NCBI GenBank assembly: GCA_937974245.1
Contig: CALJKV010000081.1
Coordinates: forward strand, 1 to 64,000
Length of the DNA: 64,000 nt
Direction: 5' to 3'
From: an uncultured Chloroflexota bacterium
Lineage (GTDB): Bacteria > Chloroflexota > Anaerolineae > Aggregatilineales > Phototrophicaceae
This document shows positions 8,295 through 17,415 of this stretch, piece by piece. The first letter of the stretch is position 1. Every line of letters begins with the position of its first letter. The notes beneath the pieces are model-generated. The model ran no database searches. It was not told where the DNA came from and saw nothing but the letters and a program-made list of their open reading frames with translations. The position numbers and the translations under genes are program-made.

Positions 8295-11200
8295 CTAGCA
8301 CTCACTGTAACCACACGTCAGGCACTTGCGGCAGCCCTCAATCCGCATCAGACTGACCGTGCCACATTCGGGACACATGTCCGCGCCGGAAAGCACTCCA
8401 ACTGCCTGTGTACCTGGCACTGGAGCAGCCGTTTCCGTTTTTGCCGGAGCAGCGGGAGTCCCGTTCCCCATTGGCAATCCTAATTGCTGAGGTTCATCCA
8501 GTGGGAAGTAGTTTTCCAGCAGCGCCCCAGCCACCGCGTCGGGCAGTGAAGTTACCCGCCCGTTGCCGAAGCCGACCTGTCGCGCCCCGCCAATCCCCTG
8601 CAACTGCTCAATAATCAGCTTGAGCATTTCCATCCGATTCTGCGGTGCGGTTGAACGCAGTTGCAGTGAGATCATGCGCCCCAGGCCGTCAGCGTCCGCC
8701 TGAATGTCACTGCCAGCCTTGCCCACCGTGATAAACACCTCGAACGGATAGCCCTTATCATCACTATTCATGGTGATATAGCCCTTGCCGAACGGCGTTT
8801 GCCGCCGGACAGTCACGCCGGACAACCGGCTGGGGCGCGGGTAGACGTGGTGTGGCGTGGCAACTTGTGTCACCTGGGCAGATTCCTGCGGTTTGGCTTT
8901 TTCCGCCCGTTCGTCACCCTTGAGCATCAAAACCTGTTCATCGCGGCTGCCATCACGGTAAATCGTACCGCCCTTGCAACCCAGATCATACATATACTCG
9001 TAGAGTTCACTCACTTGCTCTACAGTATACTCATTAGGCACATTACAAGTCTTACTGATACTTGAATCGACCCATCGCTGGATAGCGCCCTGCACCTTAA
9101 CATGGTCTTCTGGTGAGAGTTCCATTGCCGTGACGAAGTATTCCGGCAGTTCGTTTTCGTCAGGATGCGCTTCAAACCATTCTTTGACCAGCGGCACCTG
9201 TTCTTCATGCAGGCCCAGGCGACTTTTACGATAGTATACCCATGAGAAGAAGGGTTCAATGCCGGTAGATGTGTTGACCATCGTTCCGGTGGTCCCGGTA
9301 GGAGCCTGCGTGGTCAAAGTGACATTGCGAATACCATGCTTCCGCACGTTTTCGCGAATATCCTCCGGCATAGTCTCCATATAGCCGCTTTGCAAAAACT
9401 GTTCAGCCTTAAACTGAGGGAACGGACCTTTTTCCGCTGCCAACTCGATGGAAGTTTCATAAATCGCCCGCGCCAAAAAGCTGTACAGCTTATCAATAAA
9501 CGCCACCGACTCATCACTGCCATACCGAATACCCAGGCGAATCATCAATTCAGCCAGTCCCATGTTGTTCAAGCCGACCCGCCGTTCGCCGAGCTGCTGC
9601 TGGCTATTCTGCTCGAAAAAGTATGGTGTAATATCAATCACGTTATCGAGAAAACGAGTCGCATAGCGGGCAGTTCTATCCAGGTCTTCCCAGTTCACAT
9701 CATGGGTATCAGCATCGTAGAATTGGGCCAGATTGATCGCGCCGAGATTGCACACGCCAAACGCTGGTAATCCTTGCTCGCCGCAGTTGTGGATCACAAA
9801 ACCGTTCCCTACAAACGAATGCGTGAGCGGCTCTGTTAAGTCAAAGACATATTCACTGCCTTGTGCGGTAATGGACTCCACAGTAGCAACGAAGTGCTCT
9901 GCGTATGGCCCGCGCTTTCCCCGCGTAATATAGTCAACGAGTTTCTCCTGTTTGTACTCGACAAGAAAACCGATCTCATCTGCAAAGACGGTCAAATTGT
10001 GTTTCGATACAACCAGTTCGTGCTGGGCTGCACACCAGTACGGCCTTAACTGGCGGTTTGAATCCGGCATATTACGGTAGCCAGCTTCACGCCGGGTACG
10101 GTAAATACGGCTGGCAACTCCGAAATTCAACAGGAGTCGCTGGACGCCCTCTAACAGTTCCAGATTACTGGCAGCAAGTCGCACACTACCCCCCTTCTCA
10201 CCGCCATCCTGGAAACTGCCATCAGCCGTAAAGAGCGCCTGTAAGAACCCGCGCTGCATATCTTCCGTGCCAGCATAAACATTTTCAGGGACAATATGTT
10301 TGTTGTCTACCAAACCGGATTCGCGGGTAACAGATACCAATCTGGTCGAGCTAACCCGGGCCTCGTCTCGGTTCGCTACCTCCGTTACGCCGACTGAATA
10401 AACACGCTGGCTGGCGGTAAGGGGTATTACGAGATCATTGACATAGCCGGCGAATAGTGGTGCCAGTTCGCGCTTTTCCTCGCCAAAAAAGGAGAGCACA
10501 ATCTCATCCCGCTTCAGCGTTCCATCGCCAACCAACCAGCCCAGAACACGACCGAGTTGGAGCGAGCCTTTGGAACCAAAACCCCCTTTGCGGTTGAGAA
10601 TGTGTACCTTGTCACCCGACTTCAGGTTCTGTAACTCAATCCACCCGGATGGCGTCATCAGTCGGTGGTCGGCAGTCGCACGGAGATAATACCCCTCTTT
10701 AGTTTGAAGGCGGAAAACTGGCTTGGAGCCGGTTAGAAATACACGTGATGCAGGTGTTGTCGCTTCCAAATGACCCAAACGCCCATCGGTGACGACATTT
10801 ACGTTTTGCTCTTGATCGAAGAGTTCACGGGCGCTAACAAGACCCTCAGACGTATAGACAAGTGTATCCCCCGTAACGCACGGGTTTGTGGAAATGATCG
10901 GCGCATAGTACCAACTATTGGACATTTTGTTATAGCGCTCCCGGAAGAACACACCCGGTTCAGCGCTCGCCCACGCGCTTTCGATAATTGCGTTCCACAC
11001 ATCACGCGCCTTGACCGTGCGGTAGTGAACAACGCGACGGCCGGCGGCAACCCACTTTTCCAGGTTGCCATCCCATACATCGTCATAATCTTCATAGCTC
11101 GTATCCGGGAAGACCAGTTCCCAGTCTGCGTCGGCCTTCACCGCTTCCATCATTTTGTCGGATACGCCAACACTGATATTAGCGTTCGTTATCTGGCCTG

Positions 11201-11936
11201 CTGTACGCTTACTATGGATGAAATCCAACACGTCCGGGTGCCAGTCATTGAGGATAAGCATAAGGGCGCCCCGCCTTGAACCTCCCTGTTCGATGAGGCC
11301 AGTGACGAAGCTGTATAGCGCACCCCAGGAAACTGATCCGCTGGAACGTCCATTGACACCTTTCACATAGGACTGCTTGGGACGCAGGCTCGAAATATTA
11401 ATGCCGACCCCGCCACCCCGTGACATAATTTCCGTCATCTGCAACAGCGTTTCAATAATGCCGCCACGAGAGTCACGGGGAGAAGGCACAACATAGCAGT
11501 TATAGAACGTAAGTTCTTGATCTGTCCCGGCAGCGGTCAGGATGCGACCACCCGGAACGAATTTCCAGTCATCCAGCAGCCAGCGAAAACGCTCCGTCCA
11601 CTGCTGCTGAAGCTCTGGAGAAGTTTCTGCACCGGCGATCCCGGCTGCAACTCGATCCATCATCTGCCCGGGGTCGGTCTCCAGCGGTTTATCCACATGC
11701 TCAATATCGCGTTCAACAACCTCACCATCCAGCAGTTTGATCGTCACCACTGGCAGGCTCATTTCAATGACAGTACCAATTTCCCGCTGGCCGGTCTTGG
11801 CATCCACAACCACAATCACCATATCACCAACTGCCAGCGTGGAGCGTGTCATATCTTTCTGGGCATAACGATCCAGAAAAATTTTATAACCCAGTTCATG
11901 TAACGCATTGTGTTTGATCGCTTCTGATTGAACCAT
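8295..11936 (-). CDS. nrdJ: Adenosylcobalamin-dependent (class II) ribonucleotide reductase, intein-containing precursor
   Basis: 1,213-residue precursor; ATG at 11936 (MVQSEAIKHN) with GGGAG about 12 bases upstream. The spliced host protein is about 848 residues. It reduces ribonucleotides to deoxyribonucleotides. The order of motifs is a DUF-like N-terminus, FYNCYVVPSPRDSRGG with the first redox cysteine, the MSRGGGVGINISSLRP loop, the NPCGEQ active-site element restored by splicing, VCNLGAINLA, TTQAPTGTTG, SSISKTCNVPNEYT and GCKGGTIYRDGSR. A TSCPD-type domain and a C-terminal zinc ribbon with cysteine pairs (CPECG, CRKC, CGYSEC) follow. The zinc ribbon and lack of an ATP cone fit the B12-dependent long form. 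The gene is followed by a strong terminator and stands alone on its strand. No NrdR box or cobalamin riboswitch was recognised upstream. Confidence 0.95.
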   Translation of the reverse strand: MVQSEAIKHNALHELGYKIFLDRYAQKDMTRSTLAVGDMVIVVVDAKTGQREIGTVIEMSLPVVTIKLLDGEVVERDIEHVDKPLETDPGQMMDRVAAGIAGAETSPELQQQWTERFRWLLDDWKFVPGGRILTAAGTDQELTFYNCYVVPSPRDSRGGIIETLLQMTEIMSRGGGVGINISSLRPKQSYVKGVNGRSSGSVSWGALYSFVTGLIEQGGSRRGALMLILNDWHPDVLDFIHSKRTAGQITNANISVGVSDKMMEAVKADADWELVFPDTSYEDYDDVWDGNLEKWVAAGRRVVHYRTVKARDVWNAIIESAWASAEPGVFFRERYNKMSNSWYYAPIISTNPCVTGDTLVYTSEGLVSARELFDQEQNVNVVTDGRLGHLEATTPASRVFLTGSKPVFRLQTKEGYYLRATADHRLMTPSGWIELQNLKSGDKVHILNRKGGFGSKGSLQLGRVLGWLVGDGTLKRDEIVLSFFGEEKRELAPLFAGYVNDLVIPLTASQRVYSVGVTEVANRDEARVSSTRLVSVTRESGLVDNKHIVPENVYAGTEDMQRGFLQALFTADGSFQDGGEKGGSVRLAASNLELLEGVQRLLLNFGVASRIYRTRREAGYRNMPDSNRQLRPYWCAAQHELVVSKHNLTVFADEIGFLVEYKQEKLVDYITRGKRGPYAEHFVATVESITAQGSEYVFDLTEPLTHSFVGNGFVIHNCGEQGLPAFGVCNLGAINLAQFYDADTHDVNWEDLDRTARYATRFLDNVIDITPYFFEQNSQQQLGERRVGLNNMGLAELMIRLGIRYGSDESVAFIDKLYSFLARAIYETSIELAAEKGPFPQFKAEQFLQSGYMETMPEDIRENVRKHGIRNVTLTTQAPTGTTGTMVNTSTGIEPFFSWVYYRKSRLGLHEEQVPLVKEWFEAHPDENELPEYFVTAMELSPEDHVKVQGAIQRWVDSSISKTCNVPNEYTVEQVSELYEYMYDLGCKGGTIYRDGSRDEQVLMLKGDERAEKAKPQESAQVTQVATPHHVYPRPSRLSGVTVRRQTPFGKGYITMNSDDKGYPFEVFITVGKAGSDIQADADGLGRMISLQLRSTAPQNRMEMLKLIIEQLQGIGGARQVGFGNGRVTSLPDAVAGALLENYFPLDEPQQLGLPMGNGTPAAPAKTETAAPVPGTQAVGVLSGADMCPECGTVSLMRIEGCRKCLTCGYSEC
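9786..10880 (-). other. Intein with LAGLIDADG homing endonuclease inside nrdJ
   Basis: 365 residues, precursor residues 353-717, inserted between extein ISTNP and the +1 Cys of CGEQ. Block A starts CVTGDTLVYT. Block B has the TADH motif (intein residues 69-72). The two endonuclease dodecapeptides are VLGWLVGDG (about 112-120) and LQALFTADG (about 213-221). The C-terminal blocks are YVFDLTEPLTHSFVGNGF followed by the penultimate His and terminal Asn (VIHN). All residues for standard class 1 splicing are present: Cys1, block-B Thr/His, His-Asn and +1 Cys. Asp/Gly residues of both endonuclease motifs are intact, so the homing enzyme may still be active. The site is inside the reductase active-centre motif, a known favourite of inteins. 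Confidence 0.96.
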
Positions 11937-12256
11937 ATTGATACAATCTCCCGGCTTTGTTAATAATACAAATGTTCTACGCAGCATGGAAAAAAGAAGC
12001 CAAACCCCCACCGTGCAATGACAAAATGGGGGCATAATCAACCCATGTTCGGCTGCTTATTGTTATTGGATTTCGTTATGTACTTTATCATGATCGGAGT
12101 TTTGTGTCTACTGAAATTCAGGCATGGTTTGGTTAGAAAATAGTCGGTGAAGTGTTACAAATTTCCCACAAAAAGCCACAATTCCCAAACAGCCAATTTC
12201 CCAACACCGGGCTATAATTTGGGACACGATTGACTCACACTCATAAGAGAAAACAC
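11937..12256. other. Divergent intergenic region between nrdJ and the GT-C membrane gene
   Basis: 320 bases without a gene. It must carry promoters for both directions. The right half has CCCA-containing units roughly ten bases apart (12161-12190) that loosely resemble the MraZ-type decamers of the dcw cluster, but the match is weak. No NrdR palindrome or riboswitch was recognised. Confidence 0.5.
12213..12218 (+). promoter_or_regulatory. Possible -10 box of the GT-C membrane gene
   Basis: Perfect TATAAT, 39 bases before the GTG at 12257. A TTG at 12230 would lie almost at the inferred transcription start, with no room for a ribosome site, which favours the GTG start. Confidence 0.4.
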
Positions 12257-14812
12257 GTGTCTCGAACGTCTTTCGCCACTGCGCTGCGCGGCGCTTTCAC
12301 GAAAATAATGCGCCTGTTTTGGCAGTGGCTGGGCCATCTTGCGCTGCTGGAATTCGTAGCAATTACCCTGTTGGGTGCATTGTATGTCACGTATTTCGCC
12401 CCAGTACCGCAGTATGTTGATCAACACAATATTGACCCACAGCCGCTACTGGATATCCTGCTCAACCCGGAAATGCGCCAGACTGGACTGGAACATGAAC
12501 GATTGGCCGGGGTACTGATTCCGGCAGAAATCGGCCTCAAAGACTTTGGGTATATCCCTGCCTGGAATCCGTTCATGGGGACAGGCGAACCTCTCATCAA
12601 CAACGCCTTCAGCTACCTGTTCAATCCATTTTACAGCTTACCAGTGCTGCTGCTGGGTGCGGTAGAGGGCAGCAAGCTCGCTATGATTCTGGCGGTATTC
12701 ATCGCTGGGTACAGCATGTGGGCATTGGGGCGGGCTGTCGGCATGAGCGCTGCCGGGCGCGTGACCACTGCCGCCCTCTATATGATGAGTGGGGGTATCT
12801 CTGCGAAATTTTACCAGGGGCATTTTCAACTCGGCCTGAGCCTGGCCTGGGTGCCGCTGGTGCTGGCCGGGCTATGGTGGACGCTACGCACGCGTGACCG
12901 CCGCGCCCCGGTATTCATGGCCGTCGCTTTCGCCCTGTTGTTTTTCTCCGGCAACATCTATTACACGCTCCACACCCTTATCAGCATCGTCGTCATTACC
13001 CTGCTTCACCTGTGGGATCGACCAATGGAATCCGGAACGTGGCGATTTCGCGGAGATCGCCTGCGCCGGGTGCTGATCGGAGGAGGATTCGCTTTCGGGC
13101 TGGCGGCGCTGCAATTCGTCCCCGTATGGGCGGTGCGCGACTTTGTAGACCATGCCGTGCAGCATTTCGACAGCTCCGGCCAACTCGTTGGGCGCTACGG
13201 CCTGGCACAGGCTGCCGCCAACCTGATCTACCCCTGGCCCAAGTGGATTATATTCGAGCAGCCCAATGTCGGCCTCACCGCCGTCGTGGACTATGCATAC
13301 ATCGGACCAGCGGTATTCGCCTTCATCCTGACAGGCATGGGGGCAGCATTCGCCGGGCGCATGATCGCCGGGCAGCGTTACAGCCGGGAACTCGTGGCCG
13401 GGCTGCTGTTGGCGCTGCTCATGATGGTCTGGGGCGCGGGGCAGACGCCGGTGTTAGCCTGGCTGTATGCCCATTTCCCTCTCCTAGAGGAATTCCGATT
13501 TGTAGGCCGCACACTCACAATCGCCGCGCTGTGGTGGATTGTCCTGGCTGGCATCGGCATAGACATCTTGTGGCGCTCCGCAAACAAACTCGCGCCGAAC
13601 ACAGCCCGCTATGATCGCTGGCAGCTGCTGGGCGCGCTTGGTATTACTGTGAGTGTATGGAGCTATTTTTTCGCCTACAGCTTGGCCGGACAAACAATCC
13701 GCCTTAACATGGTCCTACACAATTTTCGTTGGCTGAATACGCTGGATGCTATCCGGTTCACCAGCTTCCCGCAGGCGGTAGAAACACTCTGGTTACTCCT
13801 GCTGATTGCAATAGGGATAGACACGGCGATACGCCTGCTGTGGTTGGGTATGCAGAAGCTGCGAAACCGGAACACAGTATTCTTGCGTTCAGCGGCAGCA
13901 CGGCTGATACGGGTCAGTATTCTGGCGCTGGCTATCGCGGCGGTGGCCGACGTCATGCCGGCTAATAGCCAGTTATTCACGTTCCAGAAACCCTTGGGGA
14001 ACTATAATCAACTTTACGAAACCGCCCGGCAAGCCCAGCCTGATGCACCATTCCCAGCCATCAACTTACCATTTACCCCTCTGGCTTACGATGCCTATTA
14101 TGCCCGTGTCCGCAACTGGGGCTTGAACGAAGGCTGGACGCCAGAAACTCTGCCAGGAATATTAATGCCAGGCCGCGCGATCCCGAATTTTCCGCGCTGG
14201 GCGGTTGTGATCGCTGATGACATCTTTGGCCCATCCGGGGAATATTCGCGGCGATTCGTAGAGACCTACAACTACCAACTACGCGATTGCCAGCGCTTCC
14301 CTAACTTCACTAGCGGTCAGGCTTGCGCTGCCGGCACACCTGCTACTGCGCTGCTTTACGAGTACCGCGCCTCCCTGCCTTATGCCTTTATTGTCTCCAG
14401 TGACCAACTGCGCGATGCGCCGGAAGCCATTACAAGCGAAACCGTCCTCTCCGCCTCCGTCATCGCCCACACCCTGGACACGATTACCATTCAGGCCACC
14501 ACACCCTCCCAGAATCAAACAGAGGGCATCAGCCCTCTGCCAGCGTACTACCTGGTTGTTGAGGAAACACATTTTCCAGGATGGGAAGCATCAGCGAACG
14601 ACACCCCCATCGAAATTGTCACGATTCAGACCGAAAATATTGCGACTGAACCGACCAAAGGATTCATCGGCATTCCCATGCTGCCCGGCACACATACCTA
14701 CATATTGCGGTTTCAACCGCCGGGATTTATCCTGGGACTGCTCATTTTCAGTATCACACTGGTCGCGCAGGCTGCTTACCTGCTATATCCGCGACCGCGC
14801 CATCAATCCTAG
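12257..14812 (+). CDS. Large polytopic membrane protein, GT-C / YfhO-like
   Basis: 851 residues from GTG 12257 with AAGAG seven bases upstream; an alternative TTG at 12230 adds nine residues. There is one N-terminal membrane segment, then an extracytoplasmic loop carrying WNPFMGTGEPLINNAFSYLF, then around ten further hydrophobic segments, a roughly 230-residue extracytoplasmic region, and a last membrane helix before the basic end. This arrangement is that of GT-C glycosyltransferases and YfhO-type proteins that use polyprenyl-phosphate sugars. No substrate can be named. The C-terminal part has HFPGWEASANDTPIEI, as in other YfhO-like proteins. Its TAG stop overlaps the ftsZ stop tail to tail by three to four bases. 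Confidence 0.72.
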   Translation: MSRTSFATALRGAFTKIMRLFWQWLGHLALLEFVAITLLGALYVTYFAPVPQYVDQHNIDPQPLLDILLNPEMRQTGLEHERLAGVLIPAEIGLKDFGYIPAWNPFMGTGEPLINNAFSYLFNPFYSLPVLLLGAVEGSKLAMILAVFIAGYSMWALGRAVGMSAAGRVTTAALYMMSGGISAKFYQGHFQLGLSLAWVPLVLAGLWWTLRTRDRRAPVFMAVAFALLFFSGNIYYTLHTLISIVVITLLHLWDRPMESGTWRFRGDRLRRVLIGGGFAFGLAALQFVPVWAVRDFVDHAVQHFDSSGQLVGRYGLAQAAANLIYPWPKWIIFEQPNVGLTAVVDYAYIGPAVFAFILTGMGAAFAGRMIAGQRYSRELVAGLLLALLMMVWGAGQTPVLAWLYAHFPLLEEFRFVGRTLTIAALWWIVLAGIGIDILWRSANKLAPNTARYDRWQLLGALGITVSVWSYFFAYSLAGQTIRLNMVLHNFRWLNTLDAIRFTSFPQAVETLWLLLLIAIGIDTAIRLLWLGMQKLRNRNTVFLRSAAARLIRVSILALAIAAVADVMPANSQLFTFQKPLGNYNQLYETARQAQPDAPFPAINLPFTPLAYDAYYARVRNWGLNEGWTPETLPGILMPGRAIPNFPRWAVVIADDIFGPSGEYSRRFVETYNYQLRDCQRFPNFTSGQACAAGTPATALLYEYRASLPYAFIVSSDQLRDAPEAITSETVLSASVIAHTLDTITIQATTPSQNQTEGISPLPAYYLVVEETHFPGWEASANDTPIEIVTIQTENIATEPTKGFIGIPMLPGTHTYILRFQPPGFILGLLIFSITLVAQAAYLLYPRPRHQS

Positions 14813-16020
14813 CGCCGTTTCCGCAGGAAAGTCGGAATATCAATATCGTCCTCATCGTACACCCGTGCCGGAACATCACTCGGCTGCGGCGGCTGCGCTG
14901 CCGGGCGCGGCTGCGGGGGCGCAGGCGGAAGCTGCTCTTGCGGCTGGTTGGCCGGTGGCTGTGTCGGGAACTGCTGCTGCTGCGGGCGCTGCGCCTGGTG
15001 CTGAGTGGATGTCGGGCGCTGGACAGGCTGCGGTTGGCGGAATGGCGATTCTACTTTCCGCGCGACCCGGCTGGGCTCAAAACCCGTCGCAATGACGGTG
15101 ATACGAACCTCGTCACCCAGGTTCTCGTCAATTTGCGCCCCAAAGATCAGATTGACTTCTGGATGCGCGCTTTCCTTGATAATTGCTGCCGCCTCATTAA
15201 CCTCGAACAGGCTCAAGCCAGAACCGCCCGTGATGTTGAAGAGGATGCCTCGCGCCCCGTCAATTGTCACATCCAGCAGGCCGCTGCTGATCGCGAGTTC
15301 GGCTGCACGGCGGGCACGATCATCACCGTCAGCACGTCCCACCGCCATCAACGCCGCACCACCTTCCGACATAATCGTGCGGACATCGGCAAAGTCAAGG
15401 TTAATCAGCGCCGGAACAGTAATGAGTTCGGAGATCCCCTGAATACCCTGGCGCAGCACATCATCGGCCAGCGAAAACGCCTGCTGCAAACTGGCACGCT
15501 TATCAGCGATCTGAAGCAGCCGGTCATTCGGGATCACAATAAGTGTGTCTACCTGGCTCTTGAGTGCCTCAATACCCGCTTCGGCGGATTGTGAACGGCG
15601 TGTGCCTTCAAAGCTGAACGGACGAGTCACCACGCCAATCGTCAACGCCCCCAACTCTTTGGCAATCTGCGCCAGAATCGGAGAGGCGCCCGTACCAGTG
15701 CCGCCACCCATACCGCTGGCGATAAACACCATATCGGCACCGCGTAACACCTCGTACAGTTCCTCCGAGCTTTCTTCAGCAGCCTTACGGCCAATCTCTG
15801 GGTTGCCCCCTGCCCCCAGGCCACGAGTCAGCTTGTCACCAATCCGCACCCGCGTTTTGGCTTTCGAGAGCATCAACGCCTGGTTGTCGGTGTTGACGGA
15901 AATAAAATCGACACCGCCAAGCCCTTCGTTAATCATGCGGTTGATAGCGTTGCCACCACCACCACCCACACCGACTACCTTGATCTGTGCGAAATTCTCG
16001 CCAGGTACGAACTCATCCAT
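14809..16020 (-). CDS. ftsZ: Cell division GTPase FtsZ
   Basis: 403 residues, ATG 16020 with GAGGAGA upstream. It polymerises into the Z-ring at midcell. The tubulin signature GGGTGTG is at residues 105-111, NTDNQAL near 43-49 and the synergy-loop region NLDFADVRTIM is intact. After about residue 325 there is a Pro/Gln-rich unstructured linker of some 60 residues, then a conserved C-terminal peptide (DDIDIPTFLRKRR) that binds FtsA. It is the last gene of the dcw cluster, 146 bases after ftsA. The gap has its own likely promoter, so ftsZ may be made partly independently. Confidence 0.98.
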   Translation of the reverse strand: MDEFVPGENFAQIKVVGVGGGGGNAINRMINEGLGGVDFISVNTDNQALMLSKAKTRVRIGDKLTRGLGAGGNPEIGRKAAEESSEELYEVLRGADMVFIASGMGGGTGTGASPILAQIAKELGALTIGVVTRPFSFEGTRRSQSAEAGIEALKSQVDTLIVIPNDRLLQIADKRASLQQAFSLADDVLRQGIQGISELITVPALINLDFADVRTIMSEGGAALMAVGRADGDDRARRAAELAISSGLLDVTIDGARGILFNITGGSGLSLFEVNEAAAIIKESAHPEVNLIFGAQIDENLGDEVRITVIATGFEPSRVARKVESPFRQPQPVQRPTSTQHQAQRPQQQQFPTQPPANQPQEQLPPAPPQPRPAAQPPQPSDVPARVYDEDDIDIPTFLRKRR

Positions 16021-16077
16021 ACTTAATTCTCCTCAACAAAGTGTTCCAAACACTGGTTGTCCGCTGGAATATAATCC

Positions 16078-16105
16078 ATTGTACTCACAACTTTACGATT
16101 AGCAA
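16078..16105 (-). promoter_or_regulatory. Likely sigma70-type promoter of ftsZ
   Basis: On the minus strand TTGCTA (16105-16100), a 16-base spacer and TACAAT (16083-16078) stand about 60 bases before the ftsZ start. Confidence 0.45.
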
Positions 16106-16130
16106 CTATTCATCAACTACGGGCCAAAAA

Positions 16131-16140
16131 GATACCCACA
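16131..16140 (-). promoter_or_regulatory. Single MraZ-box-like decamer upstream of ftsZ
   Basis: TGTGGGTATC on the minus strand, 8 of 10 bases like the TGTGGGATAA units upstream of mraZ and ftsQ. It sits 26 bases upstream of the predicted -35. A single copy could be chance. Confidence 0.3.
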
Positions 16141-16166
16141 GCAGCCCATAATCACTCATTACCGGG

Positions 16167-17408
16167 TTACTGATCCTGGTCGGGCAGCAGGCGTTTGAAT
16201 AATCCTCCGATTGCACGCCCCAACCCCCCAACTGGCAGCGAATTCGATTCGGCCAGCGATGATCGCACCAGCGGGTCTAATTTAAGCCCCAATCGCAACA
16301 GGCCAACGCTGGTACTATAAGCCGGGCTGCGTAGAGCATCCGCCATCCCGGTCAAACGCTCCGGTTTCGCCATCCGCACCGGGAATTCGAGTTCTCGCGC
16401 AGCAATCTGCTGGATACCCTCAAGCTGAGTACAGCCACCAGTAAGCACCGCTCCGGCTCGCAGCAATCCATCATAGCCGGAACGCTTGATTTCCTTCTTG
16501 ACCATATCGAACAGTTCCGCCACCCGCAGTTCAATAATCTCAGCCAGTTCGCGCCGCTGCACCTCTACCGGGATACCATCCCCAAACGGCTCGACCCGAA
16601 ACATCTCCAGCGGGTCTATGGCTTTTGCCTGGGCATGACCATAGCGAATTTTCACCGCTTCCGCTGAATCCGAGGGTACATGCATCCAATGCGTGATGTC
16701 ACTAGTGATTAAGTCCCCACCCACCGGGATAACCGCCGTGTGCCAGACTGTGCCTTCGATAAATATCGCCAGATCAGTTGTGCCGCCACCAATATCAATA
16801 ATGACGACTCCCATTTCACGTTCTTGGTCAGTCAGGACGGCATCGCCCGAGGCCAGCGGGTTCAGGATAAAGCGGTCAACCGTCACCCCGGCGGCGTGTA
16901 CCGACTGCTCCAGATTCGCCAGGTTGGTAGATGAGGCCGTGATAATGTGAGTCTCCACTTCCAGCCGGAAACCATGCATCCCGATAGGGCTGCGTACCCG
17001 TTCCTGCCCATCCAGGGAATAGCTGCGTGGGACAATATGCAAGACTTCCCGGTTATGGGGGATCGCAATCGCCCGTGCTGCTTCCATGGCCTTTTCCAGG
17101 TCATCTACACGTACCCCGCGCTGCCCGGTGATACCCACCACGCCCCGGCTGTTAATCGAGGCGATATGCCCGCCCGCCACGCTCACAAAAGCCCGGCTTA
17201 TATCGAAGCCACTGCTTTTTTCAGCCTTGTGGACGGAAGCGGCCACAGCAGCAGTCAATTGTCCCATATCATTGACCACGCCTTTTCGCATCCCCTGGCT
17301 GGGTTCGATGCCCACACCCACGACAAAAATATCATCGGCGCGGACTTCGCCAATCACCGTACAGATTTTGCGTGTCCCCACATCCAGGCCGACAACCAAA
17401 TCACTCAT
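16167..17408 (-). CDS. ftsA: Cell division protein FtsA
   Basis: 413 residues from ATG 17408 (MSDLVVGLDVGTRK), seven bases after the ftsQ stop. A longer frame from 17450 would run into ftsQ and adds a non-family leader. Actin-like ATPase that tethers FtsZ to the membrane. Visible are phosphate-1 (GLDVGTRKICTVIGE), the FtsA-specific 1C domain with SVAGGHIASINSRGVV, phosphate-2 (IDIGGGTTDLAIF) and an adenosine-site TGGCTQLEG. The end, GLGRAIGGLFKRLLP, forms a short amphipathic helix typical of the FtsA membrane-targeting sequence. Normal length and order with ftsZ downstream. Confidence 0.97.
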   Translation of the reverse strand: MSDLVVGLDVGTRKICTVIGEVRADDIFVVGVGIEPSQGMRKGVVNDMGQLTAAVAASVHKAEKSSGFDISRAFVSVAGGHIASINSRGVVGITGQRGVRVDDLEKAMEAARAIAIPHNREVLHIVPRSYSLDGQERVRSPIGMHGFRLEVETHIITASSTNLANLEQSVHAAGVTVDRFILNPLASGDAVLTDQEREMGVVIIDIGGGTTDLAIFIEGTVWHTAVIPVGGDLITSDITHWMHVPSDSAEAVKIRYGHAQAKAIDPLEMFRVEPFGDGIPVEVQRRELAEIIELRVAELFDMVKKEIKRSGYDGLLRAGAVLTGGCTQLEGIQQIAARELEFPVRMAKPERLTGMADALRSPAYSTSVGLLRLGLKLDPLVRSSLAESNSLPVGGLGRAIGGLFKRLLPDQDQ

Positions 17409-17415
17409 AAACGTG

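Noticed and set aside
11937..12256. Cobalamin riboswitch or NrdR box upstream of nrdJ
   Set aside because: No B12-box sequence and no paired NrdR palindrome was found in the 320 bases.
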